NCBI RefSeq assembly: GCF_000234805.1
Contig: NC_016645.1
Span: 558,001-622,000, forward strand
Length of the DNA: 64,000 nucleotides
Source: Pyrobaculum ferrireducens
Lineage (GTDB): Archaea; Thermoproteota; Thermoprotei; Thermoproteales; Thermoproteaceae
Direction of reading: 5' to 3'
Under the pieces are notes generated by a model. It searched no databases, was not told the origin of the DNA, and saw nothing but the letters and a program-made list of their open reading frames with translations. Each line of letters begins with the position of its first letter. Position 1 is the stretch's first letter. The position numbers and the translations under genes were made by a program. Positions 32,384 through 41,877 of the stretch are shown here, piece after piece.

Positions 32384-32560
32384 TTAGACAAGCTCCAGCG
32401 GAGTGTAGCCGTCTGGACACCTATACTGAAGCTTCCTCGCACAGACGTCGCAGAAGACGTAGCCCCACTTCTTACACACATACCTATCTTCAAATGCGTA
32501 TATCCTCCTCCCACAGCGGGAGCACCTCCCCACCATCAAAGTCTTCGGAGGGTAAACCAT
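32384..32560 (-). CDS. 58-residue zinc-binding protein
   Basis: Cysteine pairs CSRCGRR, then YVCKKWG, FCDVC and YRCP give up to six cysteines in a small cross-brace or double-ribbon layout. ATG 32560 is chosen over ATG 32569 since a TATA-like TTCAAATACC lies about 25 bases upstream near 32584-32594. The stop is one base before the next gene. Probably nucleic-acid or protein binding; function unknown. Confidence 0.6.
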   Translation of the reverse strand: MVYPPKTLMVGRCSRCGRRIYAFEDRYVCKKWGYVFCDVCARKLQYRCPDGYTPLELV

Positions 32561-32641
32561 CGCCCCCATGCAAAGAGGGGGTATTTGAACATTTCGCCAC
32601 AGACGCCGGCCTCCGCGGAGAGATGCCGACGGGGCGGACAA

Positions 32642-32650
32642 GTATATATA
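32642..32650 (+). promoter_or_regulatory. TATA box of the BtpA-family gene
   Basis: GTATATATA is centred 24 bases before GTG 32670 and thus favours that start over GTG 32658. Confidence 0.5.
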
Positions 32651-32669
32651 GGGACAGGTGGCGTCGCGT

Positions 32670-33392
32670 GTGATTATCGGAGTGCTCCACCTACTGCAGA
32701 TCGACGACGCCGACTATCTAAACCACGCAGTTAGAAACGCCAAGAGGCTGGAGGAGGCGGGGGTGGACGCCATAATTGTGGAGAACTACTACGACGCCCC
32801 CTACAAGCCCCGCGCCGACCTCCGGAGGGCCATCGCAGTCGCCGTGGCCACCCGCGACGTAGTGCGGGAGGTGTCGGTGCCGGTCGGCGTAAACCTACTA
32901 CGTAGCGCCTGCAGAAAGGCGGCCCTCATAGCGAATTACGCCGGCGGCAGATTTATAAGATGCAACGCCTACACAGACATAGTGCTTACAGAATCCGGCG
33001 TGCTGATCCCCGAGGCCCCCTACCTAAGAGAGGTCAAGGTGCTGGCAGACGTCCACGTAAAACACGGCCGCTCCATCTACCCCCCGACGCTTGCGGAGGC
33101 GGTCGAGACCGCCACAACCAGGGCGAGGCCCCACGCCATTGTGATAACCGGCGGAAAGACGGGGGAGCCCCCAGACCCAGTGGACATAGCCGTCGCGAGG
33201 GCCCACACAGACCTGCCGGTGTTGGTGGGGAGCGGAATCTGCTTCAACACCCTAACCCTCCTCAAAATCGCCGACGGGGCAATCGTAGGCACTTGCCTAA
33301 AAGAGGAAAGGGAGATAGACGTGGAAAAAGCCAAGAGGCTGGTGAGAGAGGCTAAAAACACGCTGAGCCCAAGAAGAAGGCTCTCGCTCTAG
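32670..33392 (+). CDS. BtpA/SgcQ-family TIM-barrel protein
   Basis: 240 residues from GTG 32670. The opening VIIGVLHLLQI, the EEAGVDAIIVENYYDAPY segment, the ADVHVKHG strand and the closing VLVGSGICFNTL are characteristic of the BtpA family. BtpA of cyanobacteria is needed for photosystem I stability, but most relatives, as here in a non-photosynthetic archaeon, are of unknown substrate, probably a sugar-phosphate-type aldolase or phosphatase. The 3' end overlaps the convergent nucleotidyltransferase by 4 bases. Confidence 0.82.
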   Translation: MIIGVLHLLQIDDADYLNHAVRNAKRLEEAGVDAIIVENYYDAPYKPRADLRRAIAVAVATRDVVREVSVPVGVNLLRSACRKAALIANYAGGRFIRCNAYTDIVLTESGVLIPEAPYLREVKVLADVHVKHGRSIYPPTLAEAVETATTRARPHAIVITGGKTGEPPDPVDIAVARAHTDLPVLVGSGICFNTLTLLKIADGAIVGTCLKEEREIDVEKAKRLVREAKNTLSPRRRLSL

Positions 33393-34465
33393 GGCAGAAT
33401 TTCCCCATCTCTCACATCCTGCTCCACCTCCCTGTTCGGCCCCACAGAGGCCCCCCTCCCGATGTAAACCTCGTCCCGCACGTAGACCCCGTCCGCCACC
33501 ACGGCCTCCACCACCCGCGTCCACCTCCCAAGCACAACCCCCTCCCCCACGATGGATCTCGCCACGTAGGCACCCGCCTCGGCCACCACGCCGTCCATCA
33601 ACACGCTCTCCCTAACCCTCACCCCCGGCCCCAGCCTACTGCCGCTACCCACCACCACGTAGGGCCCCAACACGCTGCCAGCCCCCACCGACGCACCCTC
33701 GCCGATGTACACCGGAGGGATGATCTTCACCCCCGGCAACTCCTTCGCACAGCCGCACTTATCCAAAGCCGCGAAGTTAGCCCTCAGGTAGTCGGAGTGG
33801 GTGCCGATGTCGAACCAAAGCCCCCGGTGCACGTATCCATACACGTCGAACTTCTCCATAAGCCTCGGGATGATGTGTTTCGCAATCTTCACCTCCCCCG
33901 CGTTGACGTCTGGGAACTCCGCCACCGCCTCAGGCTCAAATACGTAAAACCCGGCGTTGGCCAGGTTGCTCCCCACCGGCTCCCTAGGCTTCTCCACAAA
34001 CCTCCTAATCCTCCCCCCGTCGTCCACAACAGCTATGCCGAACCTCCCCACCTCCTCCTGCGGAACCTCCACCAAGGCGATCGTCACCGCGCCGCCGCTC
34101 TTCTTGTGAAACTCCCAGAGGCCCCTAACGGAGAGGTCCGTAAAGACGTCGCCGTTAGCCACAATCAAAGGCCCCCTAAGCCCCAGACTCCTAACCACAT
34201 TCACCACAGCCCCCCCGTCCCCCAGCGGCCTGTCCTCCTCCACCACCCTAACCCTGCCCCCCCACCTCGCCCCCACGTGGTTCCGAATTACGTAGGAGAG
34301 GTACCTCGCCGACACGACCGGCTCAGCCACCTCCGCCACCCGCTCAATCACCCAGTCAATCACCGGCCTCCCCAACACAGGAAACAGCGGCTTCGGCTTG
34401 GTGTAGCTCAGAGGCCTAAGCCTCGTGGCGAAGCCACCCGCCAAAATAATCCCACACTCAGCCAC
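33389..34465 (-). CDS. Sugar-1-phosphate nucleotidyltransferase with left-handed beta-helix
   Basis: 358 residues from GTG 34465. N-terminal nucleotidyltransferase domain: ILAGGFATRLRPLSYTKPKPLFPV, VVEEDRPLGDGGAVVNV and NGDVFTDL. The C-terminal third is a hexapeptide-repeat helix (VYIGEGASVGAGSVLGPYVVVG and later repeats). This architecture is that of GDP-mannose or glucose-1-phosphate pyrophosphorylases supplying sugars for glycosylation. A longer frame upstream is rejected: a TATA element (TATTTATACC) at 34482-34491 lies about 23 bases before GTG 34465. Confidence 0.88.
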   Translation of the reverse strand: MAECGIILAGGFATRLRPLSYTKPKPLFPVLGRPVIDWVIERVAEVAEPVVSARYLSYVIRNHVGARWGGRVRVVEEDRPLGDGGAVVNVVRSLGLRGPLIVANGDVFTDLSVRGLWEFHKKSGGAVTIALVEVPQEEVGRFGIAVVDDGGRIRRFVEKPREPVGSNLANAGFYVFEPEAVAEFPDVNAGEVKIAKHIIPRLMEKFDVYGYVHRGLWFDIGTHSDYLRANFAALDKCGCAKELPGVKIIPPVYIGEGASVGAGSVLGPYVVVGSGSRLGPGVRVRESVLMDGVVAEAGAYVARSIVGEGVVLGRWTRVVEAVVADGVYVRDEVYIGRGASVGPNREVEQDVRDGEILP

Positions 34466-34608
34466 GTAAAAACAAAAACCATGGTATAAATACATGACAA
34501 CAGACGCGCCGCACAGCCGCCGGTAACCGCCAAGCACCAGAAGGCAGAAGCCCCCACAAGAGGCGGTATCCGCAACCCGCCGCGCGGCGCCGCCGGCCGA
34601 AATTGGCG

Positions 34609-35319
34609 TTAATCCACGCCGTGGGTTTCCAGCTGTTTTACATATTCAAACGCCACCACCTCCGCCTCTCCTACGTCTACATCTCTTCTCTGGAGTACGT
34701 TGCCGCCTTCGCCCAGGATGAAGAAGGCCCGCCGGCTCCGGGGGGACGTGGCGTTGAGGTAGAACTTGGCAACCACGTACCGGTTCCCCCTCCTTACGAA
34801 GATCTCCAGGGGCATGAGCCCCAGCCGGCAGGTGCAGTTCATGGAGAGCTCCCCGCCCCTCTGCAGGACCCTCGCGGTGGCCCAGGCCTTGCCCACCAGC
34901 TCCACGTCTGTGGGCACTGCGTTTATGTGGAGAAGCGACCCGGCTCTGGAGGCCCCCAGCGCCACGGTGGGGCTGGCGTTGGAGAGGAGGATCGGCTTAT
35001 TCCACACCTGCTCCCAGGCGCCGAACTCCCGGGCCCTGACCCCTGCGACGGTGACCGCCTTCCTCGCCAGGGGCCTGAGGCCCTCTAGGTCAAGCACATA
35101 TGCAGGCTTGGCGAGCGCCACCGCCTTCACGATGGAGGTAGAGAAGGAGGTTATGGCTATGTGGCCTCCGAGGAAGTCGCGGCCGACGTCTGGAGCCGCC
35201 GAGTCGACGTCGACCCCCACGTACTCCTCCACCCTTTTGCCGCTCTCGACATCTAGGTAGACGAGCCTCTTGCCGACGACGCCCAGCGCCAAGGTGCACG
35301 GCGTGTTGAAGGTAGCCAC
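34609..35319 (-). CDS. Unknown conserved-looking protein
   Basis: 236 residues, start GTG. N-terminal beta-rich region (TLALGVVGKRLVYLDVESGKRVEEY), central Rossmann-like or alpha/beta stretch, one NCTC cysteine pair near residue 160. No family recognised. The start is supported by TATA-like GTTTTATATCC about 25 bases upstream on the minus strand. It is divergent from the next small gene. Confidence 0.5.
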   Translation of the reverse strand: MATFNTPCTLALGVVGKRLVYLDVESGKRVEEYVGVDVDSAAPDVGRDFLGGHIAITSFSTSIVKAVALAKPAYVLDLEGLRPLARKAVTVAGVRAREFGAWEQVWNKPILLSNASPTVALGASRAGSLLHINAVPTDVELVGKAWATARVLQRGGELSMNCTCRLGLMPLEIFVRRGNRYVVAKFYLNATSPRSRRAFFILGEGGNVLQRRDVDVGEAEVVAFEYVKQLETHGVD

Positions 35320-35391
35320 GGCCCTCGTAGACCGGGGATATAAAACCGTATATTACTCGTTGAGTACATAAGTCCCGGTGCGCGGAGTTGC

Positions 35392-35598
35392 GTGGACTTC
35401 CGGGTAATTGCCAAGCTTGTCGCGTCTAGAATAGGCGAGGAGCCCACTGACCTGGACAAGGTGCTGGAGGGGCTTGGGATAGACATGCCGTGGATAGACA
35501 AGATCAAGCTGGTACACAGCATGGAGGGGGTGGAGGCAGTCTACCACGCAGTATCCGGCAAAATCCTCGTGAGGAGGGTAAACGCGGCGAGGGCCTAG
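35392..35598 (+). CDS. Small protein of unknown function
   Basis: 68 residues, start GTG, helical N-terminus (FRVIAKLVASRIGEEPTDLDKVLEGLG) and a short beta-like end (KILVRRVNAARA). A TATA-like GAGTACATAAG near 35362-35372 is about 25 bases upstream. The HIT gene follows 27 bases on with its own TATA element. No family recognised. Confidence 0.5.
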   Translation: MDFRVIAKLVASRIGEEPTDLDKVLEGLGIDMPWIDKIKLVHSMEGVEAVYHAVSGKILVRRVNAARA

Positions 35599-35625
35599 TT
35601 TATTAACTGGGGTTTTCAAATCGAC

Positions 35626-36087
35626 GTGGGCTACAGAGTTGTCTACGCCCCGTGGCGCTACAGATACATAAAAAACATAGGGAAGGAGGGGTGCTTCCTC
35701 TGCAGAGCCGCCGGCGAGCCCCACCGAGACGACGAAAACCTTGTCCCCCACAGAGGGAGGCACGTATTCGCCATACTCAACAAATACCCCTACACCTGGG
35801 GACACGTAATGATCGCCCCCTACAGACACATCTCCCAGTTTGAGGAGATGACCGCCGAAGAGTGGACCGAGATGGTGGCACTCGCCAGGAGGCTCACGCA
35901 GGCCCTGGCCAGGATCGCCGGCGCCAGGGACTTCATAATTGGGATAAACGTGGGCCGCGCCGCCGGGGCGGGGCTGGAAAGTCACATACACCTCCACGTA
36001 ATCCCCAAAGACACCGAAGTGCCCCCAGCCAGCGACTTGGACCCCGCCCTTGTACAGCTAACCCGCGACCTGCGGAAGGCCCTATGA
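35626..36087 (+). CDS. HIT-family nucleotide hydrolase or phosphorylase
   Basis: 153 residues. The histidine triad is HIHLHVIPK (about residues 118-126), preceded by NKYPYTWGHVMIAPYRH typical of the branch related to Ap4A phosphorylases; a CFLC cysteine pair (about 23-26) may bind zinc with downstream histidines. Start GTG 35626 lies 25 bases after a TATA-like AGTTTATTAAC. The stop overlaps the ATPase gene by 4 bases. Confidence 0.9.
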   Translation: MGYRVVYAPWRYRYIKNIGKEGCFLCRAAGEPHRDDENLVPHRGRHVFAILNKYPYTWGHVMIAPYRHISQFEEMTAEEWTEMVALARRLTQALARIAGARDFIIGINVGRAAGAGLESHIHLHVIPKDTEVPPASDLDPALVQLTRDLRKAL

Positions 36088-37127
36088 TAAGGAGGATATG
36101 TCTAGATCACTTCAGAGGGGTAAAGGCTGGTTGCGTGGAGCTGGGGCGCCGCTCCCTCATCCACGGCCCCCCAAACTCGGGAAAAACCACGTACATAGAA
36201 GCCCTCGCCCTCCTCGTCCAGAGCCGGGGAGAGCAGTGGCTGGCGCTGGAGGGCCCCCTCCTAATCGTCCACGAGCCCGAGGACCTGCACCACGGAGGCG
36301 ACCTCGACAAGCCCTTCGCCGTGGAGTTCACCGCTGAGGTGGGGGCCGGCGAGGTCAGCTACGGCTACAGATACGCCACTGCGACGAACTACGTGGAGCA
36401 GTGGGTCGGGATCGGGGGGAGGTTGCTGGCGAGGATGGCTAAGAGGGGGGAGCGCGGCGTCTTGACGCACCCCGTGGAGGCGGAGCTCTGTGCCGCGCCC
36501 TACGCGGTGATGAACGAAGACGCACTCATAACCTGCGCCGCGGTGGAGAGCGAAGAGCTTAGAGCCGCCGAGAGAGCCCTCATGGAGCTGAGGATAGGAC
36601 TGAAAGACAAGTTTTACTTCATCAGCGGCCGGAGGCTCGCCGCGTGGAAATACACATACGAAACCCACGTAGACCTCATGCCGCAGACCAGCGTGGGGCC
36701 GGAGGGGCAGTTCACCCCCCACCACCTCTCAAGAGTGCTGACCCTCCCCTCCTACGACCCGGTTAGAGAGGCCCTCTACGCCTACCTACCCGCCGCGGGG
36801 GTGGAGGACGTCCGCGTCGGCCTTGTGAAAAGCGGCAGAGTGGCGCTGTACGTTAAGAAGGGCGGGTTGTGGACCAACGCCTACAACGCCGGTAGCTACA
36901 CCAAGGCAGTCCTCCCAGTCCTCCTCCAGATGCTCCTAGCCAACGAAGGCTCCGCGGTCTTCATAGACGACGCCGATCTAGCAGTCCCCAGCGACAGGGC
37001 CGAGGCGCTCCTGTCCACCCTGCTGGAGATCGCCGAGAGGAGGCGCCTCCAGCTGGTGGCCGCCGCCAGAGAGCCCGCCTTCGCCCGCGCCGCCGAGAAG
37101 CTCGGCATGAGCATCGCCGCTCTGTGA
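36084..37127 (+). CDS. AAA/ABC-type ATPase of the RecF/SMC-like or AAA_21 group
   Basis: 347 residues from ATG 36084. It begins RICLDHFRGVKAG with Walker A GPPNSGKTTYIE, as in RecF/OLD-type ATPases, and ends with Walker B VFIDDADLAVPSDRAEALL. The Q-loop and signature region are not obvious. It lies in an overlapping series: HIT, this ATPase, then a PIN nuclease, each joined by 4-base overlaps. An ATPase-nuclease pairing hints at nucleic acid processing, but the role is unknown. Confidence 0.7.
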   Translation: MIRRICLDHFRGVKAGCVELGRRSLIHGPPNSGKTTYIEALALLVQSRGEQWLALEGPLLIVHEPEDLHHGGDLDKPFAVEFTAEVGAGEVSYGYRYATATNYVEQWVGIGGRLLARMAKRGERGVLTHPVEAELCAAPYAVMNEDALITCAAVESEELRAAERALMELRIGLKDKFYFISGRRLAAWKYTYETHVDLMPQTSVGPEGQFTPHHLSRVLTLPSYDPVREALYAYLPAAGVEDVRVGLVKSGRVALYVKKGGLWTNAYNAGSYTKAVLPVLLQMLLANEGSAVFIDDADLAVPSDRAEALLSTLLEIAERRRLQLVAAAREPAFARAAEKLGMSIAAL

Positions 37128-37465
37128 AGCTGGTGCTAGACACCTCGGCTCTCATCTACATAGTAGAGCGCAGGATAGACATAGGGGTCTTGTTAGAACA
37201 CGAAATACACATCCCAACGGCCGTGGTGGAGGAGCTCCGCACCCTCTCCGCAAGGAGTAGAAAGGCGAGGGCCGCCGCGCAGTTGCTCCCCCTCCTAAGG
37301 CCGAGGATAGTGGAGCGGCGGGGCCCGGCCGACGTCGCCGTGGTGGAGCTGGCGAGGGAGATAGGCGCCGTCTTGGTGACGGGGGACTCCGCCCTGGCCG
37401 AGCGCGCCAGGCGCGAGGGGGTGCCCGTGGCCAAGTTCCACAAGGGGCAGCTCGCCATATATTGA
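37124..37465 (+). CDS. PIN-domain ribonuclease-like protein
   Basis: 113 residues. Acidic residues typical of PIN domains are present: LDTSALIY (first aspartate, residue 5), the glutamate of VVEELRTLS, ADVAVVELAREIGAVLVTGDSAL (later aspartates). The style (basic RSRKARAAAQ in the middle, FHKGQLAIY end) is close to Fcf1/Nob1-type single-domain archaeal PIN proteins rather than VapC toxins; no antitoxin gene is adjacent. It overlaps the ATPase gene by 4 bases. Confidence 0.8.
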   Translation: MKLVLDTSALIYIVERRIDIGVLLEHEIHIPTAVVEELRTLSARSRKARAAAQLLPLLRPRIVERRGPADVAVVELAREIGAVLVTGDSALAERARREGVPVAKFHKGQLAIY

Positions 37466-37522
37466 GAAGCCGCTTGCTGGGGCGGTGGGCGAAAGTATAT
37501 AAATAACGGGATACTGCACAGC

Positions 37523-38098
37523 GTGCCTTTTAGATTAGTCGAGGCGGAGGACTACGTGCGGATCCCCCCCACGGAGTTTGGAAAGCCGCTGGAGGACATC
37601 GCCCTACAGCAGTTGAAAAGCCGCTACGAAGGGAGGGTGTTGAGAGAGGTTGGGTACGTCGTAGCGGTGTTGAAGGCCGAGGTGGGGCGGGAGGGGAAGA
37701 TCGTCTTCGGCGACGGCGGGACCTACCACAAGGCTGTCTTCACAATGCTGACATATATGCCTCTCGACGGCGAGGTGGTGGAGGGAGTCGTGGAGAACGT
37801 CAGGGAGATGGGCATGCTAGTCAGGGTGGGGCCCATCCTCGGCTTTATAAACAAGATACACGTCATGGACGAGCCCAACATATTCTTCGACGCAAGCACC
37901 AAGAGCTACATCGGCGAGAGGACAAAGCGTAGGGTGTCGGTCGGCGACGTGGTGAGGGCCCGCATCACCGGCGTCAGCTTCACCACCCCCAGAGAGGGCA
38001 CAGACCTCCTCCTCAGAGTAACCCTCACCATGAGGATGCCCGGCATGGGCAAGCTGGAGTGGCTAAGGGAGAAAAAGCCTGCGGCTAAGAAGACATGA
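37523..38098 (+). CDS. rpo7: DNA-directed RNA polymerase subunit Rpo7 (RpoE')
   Basis: 191 residues, with N-terminal SHS2-like part (RLVEAEDYVRIPPTEFG) and C-terminal S1/OB domain (GEVVEGVVENVREMGMLVRVGPILGFINKIHVMD, quoted in part). With Rpo4 it forms the stalk of archaeal RNA polymerase. A strong TATA element AAGTATATAAATA at 37491-37503 precedes the start. The stop overlaps spt4 by 4 bases, a widely conserved pairing. Confidence 0.95.
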   Translation: MPFRLVEAEDYVRIPPTEFGKPLEDIALQQLKSRYEGRVLREVGYVVAVLKAEVGREGKIVFGDGGTYHKAVFTMLTYMPLDGEVVEGVVENVREMGMLVRVGPILGFINKIHVMDEPNIFFDASTKSYIGERTKRRVSVGDVVRARITGVSFTTPREGTDLLLRVTLTMRMPGMGKLEWLREKKPAAKKT

Positions 38099-38316
38099 GC
38101 GCCAAGAAGAAGACGCTAAGCGGCTACAAGGCGTGCAGGCGGTGCAAGCTAGTGGTGCCAGAAGACGCGAAGCAGTGCCCCAACTGCGGCTCCGAGGAGT
38201 TCGCCCCCAGGTGGCGCGGCATGATAGCAGTAATAGACCCCGCCAAGTCGTGCATCGCCAAGAGGCTCGGCATAGAAAAAAGCGGGATATACGCCCTAGA
38301 AATAGTAGAGGAGTAA
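38095..38316 (+). CDS. spt4: Transcription elongation factor Spt4 (RpoE'')
   Basis: 73 residues. Zinc ribbon with CRRCKLV and CPNCGSEEF, then WRGMIAVIDP and the C-terminal strand GIYALEIVEE. It partners Spt5 to promote processive elongation. The basic leader SAKKKTLSGYKA is slightly longer than minimal Spt4. Overlaps rpo7 by 4 bases. Confidence 0.93.
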   Translation: MSAKKKTLSGYKACRRCKLVVPEDAKQCPNCGSEEFAPRWRGMIAVIDPAKSCIAKRLGIEKSGIYALEIVEE

Positions 38317-38365
38317 TAAGTAGCTAGAGCGGTGAATAAATTGTAGTAGATTTTTTGCAATAACT

Positions 38366-38743
38366 CTATAATCCGCCTTGGCACTTTGTAATTCGTTGTG
38401 CTATGGAGAAGAGGTGTTGCCTGTAGGCCTCTAGTTCTCTTATCAGCGTGGTGTAGTCTAGGGGGTGGGCTGTGAATTCCTCTCCGAGTACTTCGGCGGC
38501 GACTGCCCTTAGGGCGCCTCTGGTGACTCTGTCGTATAGGTCTAGTAGCCTCCTGACTCTGGACTCGAATACGTAGTAGTTGGCGACTAGGCGGGCGGCC
38601 TCCGCCTCGTCTAGACAGGCGCCGCAGTCCGCCAGCTTTACTAGGGTCTCTATGGCTTCGGCTGTCCGGGCGCCAACGGCTTTGCGGAAGGTCGGCGACT
38701 TGGTCTTCTCTCTGAGTATGGCCAGCGCCTCCTGGAGATCCAC
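38366..38743 (-). CDS. Unknown helical protein
   Basis: 125 residues, start GTG. Helical and charged throughout (DLQEALAILREKTKSPTFRKAV, SRVRRLLDLYDRVTRGALRAVAAEV), with cysteines in ADCGACLDE. No family recognised. A TATA-like CTTAAAAG on the minus strand near 38764-38772 supports the start. Confidence 0.55.
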   Translation of the reverse strand: MDLQEALAILREKTKSPTFRKAVGARTAEAIETLVKLADCGACLDEAEAARLVANYYVFESRVRRLLDLYDRVTRGALRAVAAEVLGEEFTAHPLDYTTLIRELEAYRQHLFSIAQRITKCQGGL

Positions 38744-39198
38744 GGGGTTTTGTTGGAGGCGTCTTTTAAGCTGTGGGCCGCTACGGGGGCGCCATGTCTA
38801 TATATGGGGATTGGGACTATATTGTGTCTAATGATTTGGGCTGTTGCCTACGACGGGTTTAGCCTAGCCGTTTAGCATGTGATGGGTAGGCTTAGGGAGG
38901 GTTAAGAGGCTGTCTATTGAGGATGCCCTCTCTGTACCGAGTGTACGATCATTGAGGGACATGGAGGAAATTGGGGGGGCTTAAGGTGGGGCAGAGGATA
39001 GATGAGATTGCTTGAGATTGAGCTTCTTCTGGAGCTGGTCGGGTCTAAGCAATATTCTGTACACTAGGCGGTTTTTGCGCCTTTCCGATTTTTGGTTGAT
39101 AGCCGCTGGTTTTTGTTTCCTTGTGGTGTTGCGTTGGTGGGGGCGTGTCTGTGGCGCGGCGTTGTAAATGCATTTATAGGGAGTTGGAGGTGTGGGGT
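38744..39198. other. Intergenic region before alaS
   Basis: About 450 bases without a convincing gene. Short frames exist but none has protein-like composition over more than 25 codons. No tRNA, C/D box pair or repeat was recognised. It ends with TATA-like GCATTTATAGG at about 39170-39180, placed 25 bases before the alaS ATG. Confidence 0.5.
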
Positions 39199-41877
39199 AT
39201 GTTGAGCGCTAAGATTCTGGAGAGATCTGGCTTCTTGAGGAAGCAGTGTCCGCTCTGCAGGTCTTATTTCTGGACGAAGAGGGTGGATCAGGTTTACTGC
39301 GGCGACCAGCCCTGCGTGCCGTACGGCTTCATTGGGAACCCCCCGGCGAAGGTGTCGGTGGAGTCGCTTGGGGAGCTTAGGGAGAGGTTTCTGCGGTTCT
39401 TCGAGCGGCACGGCCACGTCAGGATTAGGAGGTATCCGGTTGTGGCTAGGTGGAGGGACGACGTCTATCTCGTCGGGGCGTCGATTTACGACTTCCAGCC
39501 GTGGGTGACGAGCGGGGCGGTGCCGCCGCCGGCGAACCCCCTGGCGATTTCCCAGCCCTCCATCCGGCTGACCGACGTGGACAAGGTTGGGAGGAGCGGC
39601 CGCCACCTCACCGGCTTCGAGATGATGGCTCACCACGCCTTTAACTACCCCGATCGGTATGTCTACTGGATAGACGAGACGACTGAGTACGCGTACCGGT
39701 TCTTCACAGAGGAGCTGGGCATTGCGCCGGAGGAGATTACGTTTAAGGAGTCTGTGTGGGAGGGCGGGGGGAACGCCGGGGAGTGTTTCGAGGTTTTGAT
39801 AAGGGGTCTGGAGGTGGCGACTCTCGTCTTTATGCACTACGAGGTTAAGGAGGGGAGGTACGTGGAGCTCCCCCTGAAGATCGTGGACACCGGCTACGGG
39901 CTTGAGAGGATTTACTGGCTTCTGAAGGGGACGCCGACGATATACGACGCTGTGTTCGGGCCGTTTCTGGATAGGGCCAGGAGGCGGCTGGGGGTGCCGG
40001 AGCCTCCCGTGGACGTCATGGGGAGGGCCTCCATCTACTTCGGACAGATGGACCCCGAGGTTATCGGGCTTGAGAAGGCCTACGACGTAATTGCGGAGAA
40101 GATCGGCGTCGACCCCAAGTGGCTGAGGGAGGTGTTTAGGCCGCAGGAGGCGCTGTACGTGCTGGCCGACCACAGCAGGACCGTTTCGTGGATGATCGCA
40201 GACGGCGTCATCCCCTCGAACAGCGGGGCGGGGTACCTCGCCCGCCTCCTCATCAGAAGGACGCTGAGGAGTTTGAGGCTGGCTGGGGTGGAGGCGCCTC
40301 TGGTGGAGCTCTTCGATATGCACCTCAAGGAGCTGAGGGGCGACTACCCGGAGGTGTGGGAGGCGAGGGGGCTCATCCTCGAGCTGGTGGATATCGAGGA
40401 GAGGAAGTACAGAGAGGTATTGAAGTCGGCCCCGGGGGTGGTGAAGAAGGCGCTTGACGAGGCGAGGAGGCGGGGGAGGTCTGGCTTCGACGCCGACGAC
40501 CTAGTCTCGCTGTACGACAGCTACGGCCTCCCGCCCGAAGTGGTGGCGGAGGCGGCGAAATCGCTCGGGGTTGAGGTTAGGATACCCGACGACTTCTACT
40601 CCAGGCTGGCGGCGCGGCACGCCAGAAGGGAGAGGCATGAGGAGAAGACGCTGGTGGAGATGGCTAAGGTTGTCGACCTGCCGAGGACTAGGGAGCTCTT
40701 CTACGAGGATCCCTACATGAAGAACTTCAAGGCGAGGGTTCTGAGGGTGATAGACGGGAGGTACGTTATCCTTGACCAGACGGCGTTTTACGCAGAGGGC
40801 GGCGGCCAGCCGGCGGACGTCGGCGTGCTCAAGTTCGACGGCGGGGAGGCGAAGGTCGTCGACGTCCAGAGGGTGGGGCACGTAATTGTGCACGTCGTCG
40901 AGGGGAGGGCCCCGCCGGAGGGGGGCGAGGTGGTTGGGGAGATCGACTGGGAGAGGCGGTACGCCCTCATGAAGATGCACACAGGCACGCACGTCCTTAT
41001 CCAGAGCATTAGGAGGGTGCTGGGGCCCCACATATGGCAGGCGGGGGCGCAGAAGGACATCCCCTCCAGCCGCCTCGACGTGACCCACTTCAAGCTCCCC
41101 ACGCCGGAGGAGGTGGCGGCTATTGAGAGGCTCGCTAACTCTGTGGTGCAGGCGAACCTCCCGGTGTATGCCAGGGTTGTCCCCCGCAACGTGGCGGAGG
41201 CGAAGTACGGCTTTGTCTTGTACCAAGGCGGGGTGGTGCCGGCGAGGGAGATCAGGGTGTTGCAGATAGGCCCCGACGAGGCTCCATTCGACGTCCAGGC
41301 GTGCGGAGGCACCCACCTCAAATCCACGGGTGAGGTCGGCCTCATCAAGATTCAGAAGGTGGAGCGCATCGCCGACGGCGTGGTGCGCTTCATATTCACC
41401 ACGGGGCTCCACGCCCTTGCCTACGTCCAGGAGCTGGAGCGGCAGGTGGCCGAGGCGGCTTCTCTGGCCGGGGGGAGGAGGGACGACGTGGTGGACTCGG
41501 TGAGGAGGCTGTTGCAGAGGGCGGAGGAGGCTGAGAGGAGGGCGAGCCGCTACGCGGAGCTCTACGCCGCCGGGCTTGCGCAGAGCCTGAGGACTGAATC
41601 CGCCGGCCGCTACAAGCTAGCCGTCTTGGAGCTAGACGACGAGGAGCTGGCCAAGAGGGTGGCGCAGATAGCCACGGGCCGCGACAAGGATCTGGTTCTG
41701 CTTGTGGTGGGCGGGGGGAGGGCCACGGTGTTTACGGGAGGCGTCGACGTGGCGCCGATTGTCAAGGCGATGCGGGAGGTGGGGTTCAGAGGAGGCGGCT
41801 CTAAGACCTTCGCCCAGGGGGTGTACACAGGCGACGTCAAGACTTTAATAGAGGCTGTGAAGAGGGCGCTGGCATGA
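39199..41877 (+). CDS. alaS: Alanyl-tRNA synthetase
   Basis: 892 residues from ATG 39199. Archaeal-type layout: N-terminal zinc motif (CPLCRSYF and CGDQPCV), class II catalytic core ([38 protein letters not shown]), tRNA-recognition helices, editing domain with MHTGTHVL and [11 protein letters not shown] metal ligands, and C-terminal oligomerisation part. Start chosen over GTG or TTG codons upstream because of the TATA box 25 bases before ATG 39199. Overlaps nac by 4 bases. Confidence 0.97.
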   Translation: MLSAKILERSGFLRKQCPLCRSYFWTKRVDQVYCGDQPCVPYGFIGNPPAKVSVESLGELRERFLRFFERHGHVRIRRYPVVARWRDDVYLVGASIYDFQPWVTSGAVPPPANPLAISQPSIRLTDVDKVGRSGRHLTGFEMMAHHAFNYPDRYVYWIDETTEYAYRFFTEELGIAPEEITFKESVWEGGGNAGECFEVLIRGLEVATLVFMHYEVKEGRYVELPLKIVDTGYGLERIYWLLKGTPTIYDAVFGPFLDRARRRLGVPEPPVDVMGRASIYFGQMDPEVIGLEKAYDVIAEKIGVDPKWLREVFRPQEALYVLADHSRTVSWMIADGVIPSNSGAGYLARLLIRRTLRSLRLAGVEAPLVELFDMHLKELRGDYPEVWEARGLILELVDIEERKYREVLKSAPGVVKKALDEARRRGRSGFDADDLVSLYDSYGLPPEVVAEAAKSLGVEVRIPDDFYSRLAARHARRERHEEKTLVEMAKVVDLPRTRELFYEDPYMKNFKARVLRVIDGRYVILDQTAFYAEGGGQPADVGVLKFDGGEAKVVDVQRVGHVIVHVVEGRAPPEGGEVVGEIDWERRYALMKMHTGTHVLIQSIRRVLGPHIWQAGAQKDIPSSRLDVTHFKLPTPEEVAAIERLANSVVQANLPVYARVVPRNVAEAKYGFVLYQGGVVPAREIRVLQIGPDEAPFDVQACGGTHLKSTGEVGLIKIQKVERIADGVVRFIFTTGLHALAYVQELERQVAEAASLAGGRRDDVVDSVRRLLQRAEEAERRASRYAELYAAGLAQSLRTESAGRYKLAVLELDDEELAKRVAQIATGRDKDLVLLVVGGGRATVFTGGVDVAPIVKAMREVGFRGGGSKTFAQGVYTGDVKTLIEAVKRALA

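Noticed and set aside
37124-37465. PIN protein as a VapC toxin
   Set aside because: No small antitoxin gene is adjacent, and it is coupled to an ATPase gene; it resembles housekeeping PIN proteins.
39064-41412. Long frames antisense to alaS
   Set aside because: They are shadows of the strongly conserved alaS frame with histidine/proline-rich low-complexity translations.
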